From contig NC_049981.1 of NCBI RefSeq assembly GCF_000003815.2, positions 1,836,101 through 1,900,100 of the forward strand: a stretch of DNA of 64,000 nucleotides, given 5' to 3'. The stretch's first letter is position 1. Every line of letters starts with the position of its first letter. Below, in pieces: positions 12,058 through 22,799 of the stretch. The stretch comes from Branchiostoma floridae (lineage: Eukaryota > Chordata > Leptocardii > Amphioxiformes > Branchiostomatidae). The notes beneath the pieces are model-generated. The model had not been told where the DNA came from, did not search any database, and saw only the letters and a program-made list of their open reading frames with translations. The position numbers were made by a program, and so were the translations under genes.

Positions 12058-12176
12058 ATTATATATAAAAGACAAACAACAGGAGTGCGAATTCATAGAC
12101 AGTACTGAGAGCACAACAAACATTCAACATGGCTCGTTATGAGAGAAAACATGCACCTTACCTTCCGTTAGACTGA
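12058..12176 (+). promoter_or_regulatory. TATA box followed by a 15-codon ORF
   Basis: TATATATAAAAGAC (about 12061-12074) is a strong TATA-like box. About 55 bases later an ATG at 12129 opens a 15-codon ORF ending at 12176, with AACATGGC as a fair start context. On the other strand a donor-like GGAAG|GTAAGG overlaps it, so a minus-strand 5'UTR exon of the gene at 6483-11131 is an alternative reading. Confidence 0.25.
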
Positions 12177-12458
12177 GTAGGGCCAGCCAAAACACATCAG
12201 GACGATTCCAACTGTGTTTAAACATTGACAGAGCTCGACACTAGCCGACATGGACCAGTTTTGTGGCACAAAAAAAGCTCTTTGTGTCTGGATGTTGTCG
12301 CAGGTCAAAAATAGATTTTCAACAACATAGGACGGTCGCAAACGCTGTCTACTGCGAGGTTTGATGCTATTTCAAGTCATTATGATACGCAGAAACCGAT
12401 GTTATACCCGCTACCCAAATGTTCGGCGTTGTTAGTAACGTAGCAGGGCGTTTCGAGC

Positions 12459-12567
12459 ATGCTGGACGGTGATTGGCTAGACGGTGACCACGTGACCGTG
12501 GAGCCGGATACGGAACACAGCCACATGTCACTGAACTTTAAACAGTCCACCCAGGTAAACATCACAG
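12459..12567 (+). CDS. Possible first coding exon, unknown protein
   Basis: An ATG at 12459 opens 36 codons of acidic, non-repetitive protein (MLDGDWLDGDHVTVEPDTEH...) ending in frame at a good donor (ATCACAG|GTGAGT, phase 1). An in-frame stop lies just upstream, so the ATG would be the start. No following exon could be identified, and I do not recognise the product. It may be a chance open stretch. Confidence 0.3.
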
Positions 12568-12599
12568 GTGAGTAGTACAGGAGGGGCAGACAGAGTAGT

Positions 12600-13079
12600 A
12601 AAAGTAAGAGGCTCGCTGACGATTATGATCGTGACTCGTGACTGAGCTAACTCTTATTATATAAATCAAAGTTGAAATGTAAAGTACAACTTGAAATAGA
12701 CTTACCCAACTTTTTTGACTGTCCAATCCACTGTTTCTGTGACGTCATGTATTGCAGATCAAAGACAAGACTCGGTGAGCAGTGGATCATAAGTTTCAGA
12801 AAGTCTATGGTATCTTTTATTTAGGGATTTGTGTTTATATGTTTGGAGATTACACATCAACTTAAGTTCAGAATGACTTCTACCAACATAGATAAACTTT
12901 CAAACTAAGACCCAGCTGACTACCATCAGAAATTCCACGACTCCAGATTCAGTCACGTTACTCTGTGTACTTCGCGTATATATTAGCCGGAGGACGTAAG
13001 TGCAATGAAGCTCTATTGTGTTAAGCGTTTTATTTTATTTTCTGTGCTCTGGCGTGTGTATTTATGACTATATCTATAT
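12600..13079. other. Intergenic, nothing recognised
   Basis: No ORF, repeat or RNA that I can support. Confidence 0.4.
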
Positions 13080-13209
13080 GTGCGTGTGTGTATGCGCGTG
13101 TATGTGTGTGGGCGTCCGTGTTTGTATGTGTGGCGTGTGTGTATTTATTTGTTTGTGTATGTGCTCGCGCATGTGTATGTGTGCACGCGCTTGTGTGTGT
13201 GTGCACGTG

Positions 13210-13246
<37 letters not shown>

Positions 13247-13375
13247 ACGCACATGTATGTGCGTGTGTGCGTTTATGTATGTTTGTGTGTGCGTTTGGTA
13301 TGTTTGGTCGTGGTGTGTGTGTACGTGTGTGTGCGCGCGCACGTTTGCGTGTATGTGTGTGCGTGTTTTTGTGCA
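13080..13375. repeat. (GT/GC)n microsatellite
   Basis: An interrupted GT tract of about 300 bases with pure runs at 13212-13244. The overlapping Cys/Val-rich and Thr/His-rich ORFs are artefacts. Confidence 0.95.
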
Positions 13376-13850
13376 GATATGCTTTGTGTATATATTGTTG
13401 TTTATTGTTGTTGTTTATTAAGAAACCTTGTGTCGTGTATACGCACTACAACTGAAAATAGCTCCACTGTGTGCTCCTGCTCACAAGACAGAAGGAATGT
13501 ATATGTGTCTCTACGATTGAATCTACCAGGACTTCGTAAAGTAGGTATCTCATTGAAGTTTCGGCAATTTGGCAGCATAGCTGTGTGCTAAATTGTATTT
13601 TTGTTACCCTTGACTTTGTGATGGGAATACCATGCAAAACGTACAAGTAAAACCACAACAAAGCGTAAAACGATCGATGGAATTCGTTGAGCGCTTTGTC
13701 AAATCGCTCCGTCGCAACGATGCTGCCAACGTGCCTCAGCTTTAGTGAGATACCCTCTTTACAGTTTTTGCTAGTATACAGATGTATATGTACTTAATAA
13801 TTTTAAAAATCGAAAATAATTTTATCAGGTTGGTAGAACAGTAGAACATA

Positions 13851-14175
13851 TGATATCGGAGATTTCTTTTGCACAACCAGAATACCTCTTACCTGCTGAC
13901 GTTTCGATTTCTGTCAGAAATATTCCTCAGAGCTTCTAACTGGAGTTCTGCTTTGCTCGAATTCTGGCCTCTATATGTAGCCGATGTAGGTGGAGCTTTT
14001 GTGGCTCAGCCACGTTTGTGATTGGAATTGTGTTCTCGCCGCAAAAGCGCCACCTACGTTGGCTACATATAGCGGCGAGAAGCAGAATGCCAGCTCTGAG
14101 GAAGATGTCTGACAGACATCGAAACGTCGGCAGGTGAGAGGCATTCTGGTTGTACAAAAGAAATCTTCAATATCA
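13851..14175. mobile_element. MITE with long imperfect inverted repeats
   Basis: The left end TGATATCGGAGATTTCTTTTG matches the reverse complement of the right end (CAAAAGAAATC..AATATCA). Pairing continues through CAACCAGAAT, the ACGTTTCGAT motif and CCTCAGAGC toward a short centre. The element is about 325 bp and non-coding. A related fragment lies at 26755-26835. Confidence 0.7.
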
Positions 14176-14325
14176 GATGTATATGTAGAATTCAGCAAAA
14201 CTAGGGTGAGCGAGGAGAGTTAGTCAACTGTAGTTACGTTCACATTTCTGTACTTTATGTAGTTATAGTAATATGTAGTGTCATTGTATAAATTGATCTA
14301 TTACCGTTGCCAAACATTGTACCAT

Positions 14326-14541
14326 GTAACATACATTCGCATAATTCCACCAGGTGCCATTATACCGCCAGCTCAAAAAACGTTGTTATAGAGGCCTTCT
14401 CAAGATTGTCTTCAACACCTAAATATCTGAATTGTATTTACATTTAGGATGTTTAACACTCGGTGTTCAAGACCTCTATAACAACGTTTTTTGAGCTGGC
14501 GGTATAATGACACCTGGTGGAATTATGCGAATGTATGTTAC
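14326..14541. mobile_element. Foldback element, arms of about 70 bases
   Basis: Bases 14326-14396 pair with 14471-14541 with only a few mismatches (ends GTAACATACATTCGC and its complement), around a central spacer of roughly 75 bases. It would form a very stable hairpin. It has no ORF and resembles a palindromic MITE. Confidence 0.75.
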
Positions 14542-15926
14542 AAATGTCGTGCAATAAAGTTCATCCATTCATACTGTAAGGGTAACATTTCCCACAAAAT
14601 TAATTGCGTGGGAAAATATACTCTTTTTGGACAAACATCCCTTTTTTACCACAAGTGCAATCTGTTAGTATTCTTGGCTAGTAAGTCTGGCGGAGACCAA
14701 GGATTAACTCCAAGGCCGTCTGACACTAACCCGACCGGTCGGACCCTCCTGACTCACTGCTATGGCAACATGTGAACCAGACGGTCACTACTCACACAGT
14801 GAACGACACACTACGGGCAACAACGTTGGATATAGCAAAAGTCAGTATGTAATTATTGTACTTTGTTTAATAGCCTTTCTTGTGCCTGAATGTCATGATC
14901 AGACATGTAAATCTCGATATAGCTGTAGCATTATTGACAATTACGTTGGTAAATAACGCGTACATCCGAGACTTCTGTTGTGAAGCGATGTTATAGGTTA
15001 CTGTGATGGCTATATGGCGCTGGTACGGTTGGGAGCGAAGTCAGGTGTTTCAGGCTTTTGTTTCTTTAGAACGCTTTGACTTTAAAATCGTGGATATACA
15101 GTATATTCGTCGTTCGAGTCGTAGAATTTTCAGTATAGTTACCACGGAACCAAATGTCAACAAAGGCCTACGACAACTTTTCCGCCCAAGGACAACTGAA
15201 TTTCGTTCAACACATCCTAACATATCAACGTCCTCAACTTGCTATCGTAACCGTCAAATTCTCTCAGGCATTGTCAATGTCCAGTTCTTCTTTGCAGATG
15301 AAGACGACATAGGTACGTTCACCCCCCTCCCCTCCCTTCCTCGCGACAAAGCTTCCATACCCTGCCCCTGACATCATTTCCATCCCCTCAGGCGACACGT
15401 ACCTGAATAAAACAGAAAACCTGTTCTAGCCAGGGACGTCGCGAGAAAAGACAGGATGTCACACTTCCTGACTTCATCCGTGAATGCTAATTCATAGCCT
15501 CAATCAAAATCTTAAACTCAATCTCAACCCCCGGTTGTTAACATCGTAGGGCAGGTTTTACGACAGTAGGTTGGGGACATTCGCAAGGCAGTGACAGGCG
15601 CATTTCAGAAGTCAAAGTTTGACAGAAGTCTAAGTTTGTCGCAGATCCATATTTAGGTCGCATGTTTTCACTAATCTTGTCATATCTCAACAAAACACAT
15701 TTCTCAAGTCATCTTGATCTCTCACTGTTGAGATACAATAACAAGACTAACTGATTTTTTGTCATTCCATTGCAGTGGTCTAACTGGACTCACGGACAGA
15801 TTTCTATCAGTTTGTCACAATACCGAGGATTTGCGGGGACTTAGGCACCGCCCCTGTGGTCACCTGGCTGTGTTCCTTCTTTACGTACGCAGATGACACC
15901 CCTTTAAGCAGTCTTTAAGCACCGTA
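14542..15926. other. Upstream region of the first GPCR, no gene recognised
   Basis: ORFs at 14491-14775, 14762-14956 and 15003-15371 show no recognisable domains. CCTTTAAGCAGTCTTTAAGC lies just before the GPCR start. This stretch probably includes that gene's promoter and 5'UTR, but no boundary can be drawn. Confidence 0.35.
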
Positions 15927-17884
15927 ATGGCTGATGCCGTCGACGTTGTCCGCTGCCTCTTCTGCTCCACCGGCATGGCGGCAAACCTGCTGATCGTCTC
16001 CATCGTGGCGCGTTACCCCGCCATGCGGACCGCATGTAACGTCTATGTAGCTAACCTGGCTGTAGCGGACTTCTCCTTCTGTCTCCTCGCGCTCATCCAG
16101 TCCATCATCGCCATACAGTCTACAAATTCAGAAGCTCTGTATTTACAACTGTTAGAAGACTTCTGTAGCAACGTTTGGAACGAAATGAACTTTACCGTTA
16201 CAACTAGAAACGTCACAAATCACACAGGTTCATATATGATTGGAGAAAACTGCACAGGACAGCTCGAAAGAGTGACAATATTCGACGCGTACTGTTTTGA
16301 GGACGAACTGAACTCCACATCCACAACCAGAAATGGTACCAGTTATACAGACACCAATGTGATGACAGAAAACTGCACGTCGCTAGTATACGCGCTATAT
16401 CCAAGTGCTGCGATGTTTCCATCTTTACAGAAGGCCGGGTTGGACTCCACAAGTCTGAGTTGGGCTTTCGAGAGGAGTTGTGATGTCAGTCGTGTGTTTG
16501 TAGTTTTCCTGGCCGCAACAAGCATCATTTTGCTGACAGTTATAGCCGTGGAGCGTTACAGGGCGATAACAAACCCACTGAGCAGCCGACAACACGGGAC
16601 GGTACAAAACGCAGGGAGAACTGTGCCATAGTGTGGATGGCAGCCGTCCTGGCTGCAGTTATCGACACAATCGCTAGGAACGTTGTCACCAACGACTGGA
16701 CCTTCACCAGCGCTAGTCTGCATTCTGGAGCCTCTTGTGTCATTCTAAGGCTTGAGTCGTCTGATATAAGTCACCCCTTCTTTGTCTTGATTCTTTTAGA
16801 CTTTCTGTTTGGCTACGTATTGCCCAGCTGTATAATAATTCCTCTGTACGCCCGGATATTGTTGAAAGTGAGACAGTCTAGCCGTTTGACGGTACGGGAG
16901 ACGAGATCGGATCACCAGGCGTTTCTCATGGTGTTTGTGGTGACAGTCGTGTTCCTTATAAACTGGCTACCCTTCCACATCATTTCTCTTCTCATCCACA
17001 TGTTTGTTGCCAGAGAGAAGTACGATACGATAGGAGTGGCGCTTTCCTTCGCCGTGTTGAACTCCGTGGCCAACCCGTTTCTCTACGCTCTCCTCGGGAG
17101 GAACTTTCGGGACAAAGTCAAGAAGATGTTGTGCTGTAAACAGTGGTGGTGGAAGAGCAAACGATGGATACCAAAGGGCGAGGCTTCGCCGGAAACGACG
17201 CTAACAATACATGCCATCGACACAACAGGCTATGATAATGACCAGTCTCTGGCTACAGGCGGGGCTAAAGAGGGCCATGCTACAGGTGGGACAGGACAGG
17301 CCAGGGCTACATGGACAATGCAGGCCCAGGCTACAGATAGGACAGAACAGACCCAGGCTAAAGGCGGGACAGGACAGGTCCAGGCTACAGACGAGACGGA
17401 GCAGGCCCAGCCTGCAGACAGGACAGAGCAGGGCCAGGCTACAGGTGGGACAGGACAGACTCAGGCTACAGGCGGGGCAGGACAGGCCCAGGCTAGTGGC
17501 GGGGCAGGACAGGCCCATACTACAGGTGGGACAGAACAGGCCCAGGCTAGTGGCGGGGCAGGACAGGCCCAGTCTACAGACAGGACAGGACAGCCCCAGT
17601 CTACAGGCGGAACAGAACAGGCCCGGACTACAGGCGGGACAGAACAGGCACAGGCTACAGGTGGGACAGGACAGGTCCAGCCTACAGACAGGAAAGAGCA
17701 GGCCTAGGCTACAGGCGGGACAGAACAGGCACAGACTACAGACGGGACAGGACAGGCACAGGCTACAAGCGGGACAAAACAGACAGAGGCTATAGAACCG
17801 ATAGCACACGTCACAGACAGTACAAGACTGCCTGCGGCTGACACAGTACAGACCACACCTGAAAAGACGCAAATGCAACAGTAA
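15927..17884 (+). pseudogene. Rhodopsin-class GPCR, broken by frameshift and stop
   Basis: The first open part (234 codons) has a very short N-terminus, helix 1 with AAN (residues 18-20), helix 2 with LAVAD, a huge first extracellular loop (about residues 66-180) with seven N-glycosylation sequons, the helix 3 cysteine (C185) and ERY (209-211). Compared with the intact paralogue at 20267, one base is missing near 16620, which shifts the frame. The remainder continues in the next frame: helix 4 tryptophan, the loop 2 cysteine (ASC), LPSC in helix 5, NWLP in helix 6 and NPFLY in helix 7, then a CCKQ palmitoylation-like stretch. A Ser/Thr/Gly/Gln repeat tail is cut by TAG at 17705-17707 where other repeats have CAG; the frame stays open to TAA at 17882-17884. 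It is a recent pseudogene, or carries assembly errors. The ligand is unknown. Confidence 0.8.
17240..17790 (+). repeat. 27-bp coding minisatellite (9-residue repeat)
   Basis: About nineteen units of 27 bases encode (A/S/T)TGGTGQAQ-like nonapeptides in the C-terminal tail of the GPCR at 15927; variants have TDRTEQ. The unit length keeps all frames in register, so long ORFs also appear in another plus frame (17211-17795) and antisense (17201-18070, Cys-rich). These are shadows. Confidence 0.9.
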
Positions 17885-18169
17885 AAAAAGAACAAAGGTC
17901 AAATGAATCGGGGCATACACGAACAAAGAAAGGAGTAGCGACATGGTCGGAACACAATAATACGCCATGCCAACAATAATACGACACACCACCAGACAGA
18001 CATCCCGTTTATCAGAAAGGATTTTCGACCAAGATGAAAACATACCCGATTGTATAGTATGTGCCTTCATACGGCAATAATCACTTAACTTTAGGAAATT
18101 TCCAAAATAGCTAGTGGAGGCATAATATAGTTAACGCTATAATCCAATCAATATACTATCAAATTCAAT

Positions 18170-18195
18170 TATATATATATATTATATATATATAT

Positions 18196-18229
<34 letters not shown>

Positions 18230-18285
18230 GGGAGATAGATAGATATATATACATTTGTATATATATATATATATATATGTATATA
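18170..18285. repeat. (AT)n/(GA)n microsatellite
   Basis: Compound simple repeat of TATATA, GAGAGA and GATA units. Confidence 0.95.
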
Positions 18286-18689
18286 TAGTCATTGAGATTG
18301 TAGCCTGATTGTCATATAGACTATAGTGTATATTTAAAAGACTTTAAAAGACCGGTTTGAATGTATACAGTTCTTGTTTCAGTTTTGTCGTTGTGTGACA
18401 CTGAAAGATAACACGATAGCTAACGTACTTTTGCAAACGTAGAATCAATATAAGCTTTTTAAGATTTTGTGGTTATCAGTGTCTTCAATTCTTTTGTCCT
18501 AAATTGTCTCAAATGTGTGTTTTTGTTCCAAGTATGTAAATGATTGGGAACGACGGGTGTATCCTGTTACTACAGTAACTGTTAACCTGTTACGTAGAAA
18601 CACTTTTTTTCAGCATACTGACAAAATCAGTCGTGAGAAAAACGGCAATACTTAAGAGCCCGTAAACCACCCATATACTGGGTCCGAAG

Positions 18690-18850
18690 ATGGTTATCGC
18701 TCTGTCCACCCCTGAACTTAAATAGTTCAGCCCAACTACCCAAGGCGCCCACACAGCTCCTCCGTACCCCAGACACGTACAGGTGTTCTTAAGGGTCTTA
18801 AGCACCCAGAAGCGCGCCAGGAATGGAAGAGCACCTCCGGACAGGTAATA
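18690..18850. repeat. Duplicated intergenic block, copy 1
   Basis: Shares long matching stretches (for example AGTTCAGCCCAACT, GTTCTTAAGG and ACACCTC-GGACAGGTAA with small changes) with 23190-23360. This marks segmental duplication of the receptor gene units with their flanks. Confidence 0.7.
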
Positions 18851-19643
18851 TTTGACTTGATTTACAACATTTGTTCTAGCTGATTCACCTACCAGTTTAT
18901 GAGAACTGTAAATTGTACCAGTGAGTTTTGTGTTCTTCCGTGCTTGAAAAATATGCCATCCGGGGGTGACAGGGTGTGTTAAAGTTTTTTTATATGAATG
19001 AACTTTGAAAGAATGAATCAGAAAGAAGCGTAGTGCCTTACTGAAAAATATGTTTTGTGATTTTGTACAATGTTAGTGGAATTTGGTCAAAGGAGAGCAA
19101 TGTGTTGTGCTGTTTACCATGATGGTTTATGTCGTCTCGGTTAACAGGCAGCCCGATCTGTAGTTTAAGGGGCCTTTGACTCTAGTTAAACCTGTCTGTT
19201 ATGATCACTGCCACACCCATGACTCATATCTTGTTTGTTTCGAACTTTGTTCATTCATGAGAAGCTTAATTTGACCTGTAGGCAAAAATGCAACAGAGAA
19301 ACGGTGTATATTATCTAAGGTCGTAACGTTACTGGCTCTTTTTTTACTGACAACTCCTAGGGCGACCTTATGGTATAGTATAGTGTGCGAGTAGCTTGAA
19401 AAAAGGCTACGGAGAAAATATTTTGCATTTTCACGAAGATTTTGCCTTTCTACTAGTTTCTCCTTCATCTTTCAGACTTAATCACTCCAAAAGTCGAATG
19501 TGAGTAGCGACAAGGCGAAACAAGAACAATCACAGGAAGTTCATCGCTTATTTGTGAATGACTGTAGGCAGTACGGTCACCCCGGCACAACGTCTCACAC
19601 ACTGACGGCAGTATGTCCACCATGAGACATAGTCATACCTCTA

Positions 19644-19700
19644 AGTGAACCGTGCAACAGCGGCCACGTGCAGACTCGTCGTGAGATTTGTCTTGGGATT
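19644..19700 (+). promoter_or_regulatory. Conserved block about 620 bp upstream of GPCR 2
   Basis: Contains AGTGAACCGTG, CGGCCACGTGCAGACTCGTC (with a CACGTG E-box) and GATTTGTCTT. The same block lies at 25276-25332, about 636 bp upstream of GPCR 3. Weaker similarity extends over roughly 19500-19760 and 25140-25400. It may be a shared cis-element, a 5'UTR exon, or just the best preserved part of a duplication. Sequence match is seen; function is inferred. Confidence 0.5.
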
Positions 19701-20266
19701 TCTGTGAAAGAACCGACAACCGAAAACAAGGATTGACGTCAACGCTTCACGTGACAAGACAGCTGACGTCTGTGCGTCACATCCATGGCTGTCCCATCAT
19801 TGTCATCATTCGAGCTGTCACATGATACCATAATCGTAAACATGCCTTGACGTATATGTCACGAGTTTTATTAGGGAAATGCATTGTGCTGGTACGTGGG
19901 CAATGCCTCTGTAGGACAGGTACAGAGAAATCATTTACACACAATGCCACCGCGCTCAAGGTACGTCAAAAGAACAACGATGTAACGACAAACAGCAAGA
20001 AACACTTCAACAACATGGATGCAGATTCCATCGCTGGTTTCTCTCTTTGTCGGATTGAACAATGACCATCGCTGATTCCTTCCTTTGCCGTACCTAGTGC
20101 AGAACATGTTATTGTTGTGTATATGGCAACTTGAAGTCAGCCAACAATAAAACGTTAAGACCAGCAAACTGGCTCCCAACACAAACGTAATAGGCAATCT
20201 AACAAATAATCATTTCGGAAGACAAATGAAGTGATAAACTAATGTAATAACAATACAGTTAAGAAG

Positions 20267-21304
20267 ATGGACTTACAGAATTATATTGGCAACGTTGCTC
20301 GCTGCTGTATCTCTGCCATAGGAATGTTAGCAAACCTACTCATCTTGTACATCGTGGCACGCTATCCCACTATGAGGACCGCCTGTAACGTTTACGTAGC
20401 GAACCTTGCAGCAACGGACTTCGCTCTCTGTCTACTCGTCCTCATCCAGTCCAGTATTGTCCAGTCAGAGCCACCTTATTGGACTGGGGATAGGTACACA
20501 GGGTTTACTTTGAACTACGTCCGAAGCTGTGACATCAGCCGCGTCATCTTGATTTTTCTGACCTCTGCAAGTGTCCTTCTGTTGACAGTGATAGCTGTGG
20601 AGCGGTACAGGGCGATAACAAACCCGCTGAGGAGCAGACAACACGGGACGGTGAAACACGCGGGGAGAATCTGTGGCGCAGTGTGGATAGCAGCCGTCCT
20701 GGCTGCAGTTATCGACACAATCGCTAGGAACGTTGTAACCAACGATTGGACTTTCACAAGCGCGAGTCTATACTCCATCTCGTGCGTCGTTCTAAAGCTT
20801 GAGTCGTCAGATGCCAGTCAACCATTGTTTATCATATCCCTCTTGAAATTTCTGCTTGGCTACGTTTTGCCCAGCTGTATAATAATTCCTCTGTACGTGC
20901 GGATATTGGTGAAGGTGAGACAGTCCAGCCGTTTGGCGGTGCGAGAGACGAGAACGGATCACCAGGCGTACCTCATGGTGCTTGTAGTGACAGTTTTCTT
21001 TCTTATCACCTGGCTTCCTATCTACATCATCCAGTTACTTATTCATCTGTTTTATCAGAATGAGAACATAATGGTTCTGCAAGTGGCGCTGCTCCTCGCC
21101 CTGTTAAACTCTGTGGCCAACCCGTTTCTCTACGGTCTTCTCGGGAAGAACTTTCGCGACAAAGTGGCACAGACGTTCTGCTGCAAGCAGGACACTAGAA
21201 ACATATTACAGACCACCAGTACATCAGACTTTGCCATGGAACAGGCTACAAACGGGCCAGGGCAGGCCCAGGGTATAGACAGGCTGGGCATGTCTACGGT
21301 ATAG
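20267..21304 (+). CDS. Rhodopsin-class GPCR, intact and intronless
   Basis: A seven-helix plasma-membrane receptor of 345 residues. It has a short N-terminus, LAN (21-23) in helix 1, LAATD with D51 in helix 2, C88 at the top of helix 3 pairing with C173 in loop 2, ERY at 112-114, W140 in helix 4, LPSC (201-204) in helix 5, TWLP (248-251) in helix 6 in place of the usual CWxP, and NPFLY at 285-289. CC at 305-306 could be palmitoylated. The first extracellular loop is of nearly normal length (about 22 residues) and has no glycosylation sequon, unlike its three paralogues. The last 20 residues run into a minisatellite. The single exon covers the whole receptor. AATAAA at 21784-21789 could be its polyadenylation signal. 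It resembles peptide receptors of the somatostatin/galanin/allatostatin-A type only in general motifs; the ligand is unknown. Confidence 0.9.
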   Translation: MDLQNYIGNVARCCISAIGMLANLLILYIVARYPTMRTACNVYVANLAATDFALCLLVLIQSSIVQSEPPYWTGDRYTGFTLNYVRSCDISRVILIFLTSASVLLLTVIAVERYRAITNPLRSRQHGTVKHAGRICGAVWIAAVLAAVIDTIARNVVTNDWTFTSASLYSISCVVLKLESSDASQPLFIISLLKFLLGYVLPSCIIIPLYVRILVKVRQSSRLAVRETRTDHQAYLMVLVVTVFFLITWLPIYIIQLLIHLFYQNENIMVLQVALLLALLNSVANPFLYGLLGKNFRDKVAQTFCCKQDTRNILQTTSTSDFAMEQATNGPGQAQGIDRLGMSTV

Positions 21305-21600
21305 ACAGGCCAGGACCGGCCCAGGGCATATACAGGCTGGACATGTCTAGGGTATAGACAGGCCAGGGAAGGGACCAGGGCATATACAGGCTGGGCTTGT
21401 CTAGGGTATAAGCAGACCCGCACAGGCCCAGGGTATAGATAGGCTGGGCATGTCTAGGGTATAGACAGGCCAGGTCAGGCCAAGCGTATAGACGGGCTGG
21501 GCATGTCTAGGGTATAGACAGGCCAAGACCGGCCCAAGGTATAGACAGGCTGGACATGTCTAGGGTATAGACGGACCAGGGCAGGACCAGGGTATAGATG
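21240..21600 (+). repeat. About 53-bp minisatellite at GPCR 2 3' end
   Basis: Alternating units of about 27 bases (GTATAGACAGGCTGGGCATG and GTATAGACAGGCCAGG.. types) begin in the last codons of GPCR 2 and continue through the stop into the 3' flank. GPCR 1 has a 27-bp minisatellite at the matching place. Confidence 0.85.
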
Positions 21601-22261
21601 TGTGTGTCAGTGTGTTTATTTGTAATATATCCTTAAGTAAAGAGGGGCCACGAATTCAGCTTAACAGTTCAAAGACCTTCAAACAATAGGAAAATGTACA
21701 GGAAATGTACCCCATGTATGCGCTTGCTTCCTACAATGATCATGGTGATTTCACTTGCTAAATAGTCGGTAAAGTTATCATGAAATAAATGCAATTGTTA
21801 AAGCTATGTGCTAGAAATTCCTTTTCACGCATGTATCATTAAAACGAGAGACTATGGACAATTTGTAGCCTGAATAATCCTAGTGCCTCAAGTACATGTT
21901 TGACGTACAAACAAACTGTTTCTTTTTATTTCGTTGACGCAGTCACTATAGTCCGTTGCCGTAACCCCTTGATTGTTGTAACGGACAAAGACTTCAGATT
22001 GTAAGTTGCACATTAAACATGGACAAACTATGTCTGCAGTGTACCTGTCGATGTTCCAGTAGCCCATCTGGAAAGTGATGTTAATCACCGTATCGTTGAT
22101 ACGGGACGGAGACAGAACGATTTGTGCCATCGCACACCATCGCTCACCCCTACCACTTTTCGAAAAGTGTCGTGGGTTCTTAATTAACGTGCGTTGGGCG
22201 GGACTCTCCAAAAACACAGGGCCTCCATTTAACGTCCTAACTGCAGCAAGCATTTTCACCT
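21601..22261. other. 3' flank of GPCR 2, nothing further recognised
   Basis: Contains AATAAA at 21784. The minus ORF at 21888-22259 and the overlapping plus ORF show no recognisable features. Confidence 0.35.
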
Positions 22262-22388
22262 GAGTAAAGTGATGAAAGCCGTGTAAAGTGCCTTTCCCAG
22301 GGAAAGATCGGTGACACGGCGGGATTCGAACCCGGGACCTCTAGGTCCTAAGCCAAACACGCAACAAATTACGCCACGTGATCCCACC
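22262..22388 (-). mobile_element. tRNA-derived SINE, minus strand
   Basis: On the minus strand it has GTGGCGTAATTTGTTG as a decayed A box, a perfect B box GGTTCGAATCC, then the shared body (CCTGGGAAAGGCACTTTACA). This is the best preserved promoter of the six SINE copies. Confidence 0.8.
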
Positions 22389-22655
22389 TGAAGACAATAC
22401 TGCCTAGATCTTGATACACAGTGTACTTCTTGCCCTGAGTAAGGTAGCAGAAGGCCTACTGAAACGTTTACAGGTAAAAAATGTCGTCGTTGTGTGCGAA
22501 AAATCCATGCAATGGCAATATACTTGGTGATTTACGAGCTTAATGGAACTTGTTACTGGTACATGGTGTTACGCATCAAGCCTTTTGGACGCATGGATGA
22601 TAAATGTTTATTAGATCGCCTGTGTTTTAATCAGTGTCAAATACGTAAAATTTAG

Positions 22656-22790
22656 TGGCGTCGCCTGTGGCGTAACTGGTAGAGTGTTGGACTCGAAACC
22701 TTTTCGCTGTGCCCTTGACGTTGTTACTTTGGGAAAGGCACCTTACACGACCTTCCTCACTTCACTGTCTTTATCATCTCTCTGTTCGTT
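22656..22790 (+). mobile_element. tRNA-derived SINE with B-box deletion
   Basis: GTGGCGTAACTGGTAGAG matches the A-box head. The region that should hold the B box is shortened, and the body (GGGAAAGGCACCTTACACG) follows. Confidence 0.7.
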
Positions 22791-22799
22791 GTATGTCAC

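Larger units (their letters stand above)
17885..20266. other. Intergenic between GPCR 1 and GPCR 2
   Basis: Contains an AT/GA microsatellite (18170-18285), a block shared with the next intergenic region (18690-18850) and the conserved upstream block at 19644-19700. ORFs at 18590-18805 and 19205-19468 are not gene-like. The 3' end of GPCR 1 and the promoter of GPCR 2 must lie here. Confidence 0.5.

Noticed and set aside
13018-13591. Cys/Val-rich ORFs of up to 175 codons
   Set aside because: Artefact of an interrupted GT microsatellite.
17201-18070. 289-codon minus-strand ORF, cysteine-rich with regular spacing
   Set aside because: It is the antisense reading of the 27-bp coding minisatellite of GPCR 1; unit length divisible by three keeps several frames open.
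22262-22388. Possible functional tRNA gene, because of a perfect B box
   Set aside because: No complete cloverleaf or good A box; body sequence shared with other SINE copies follows directly.
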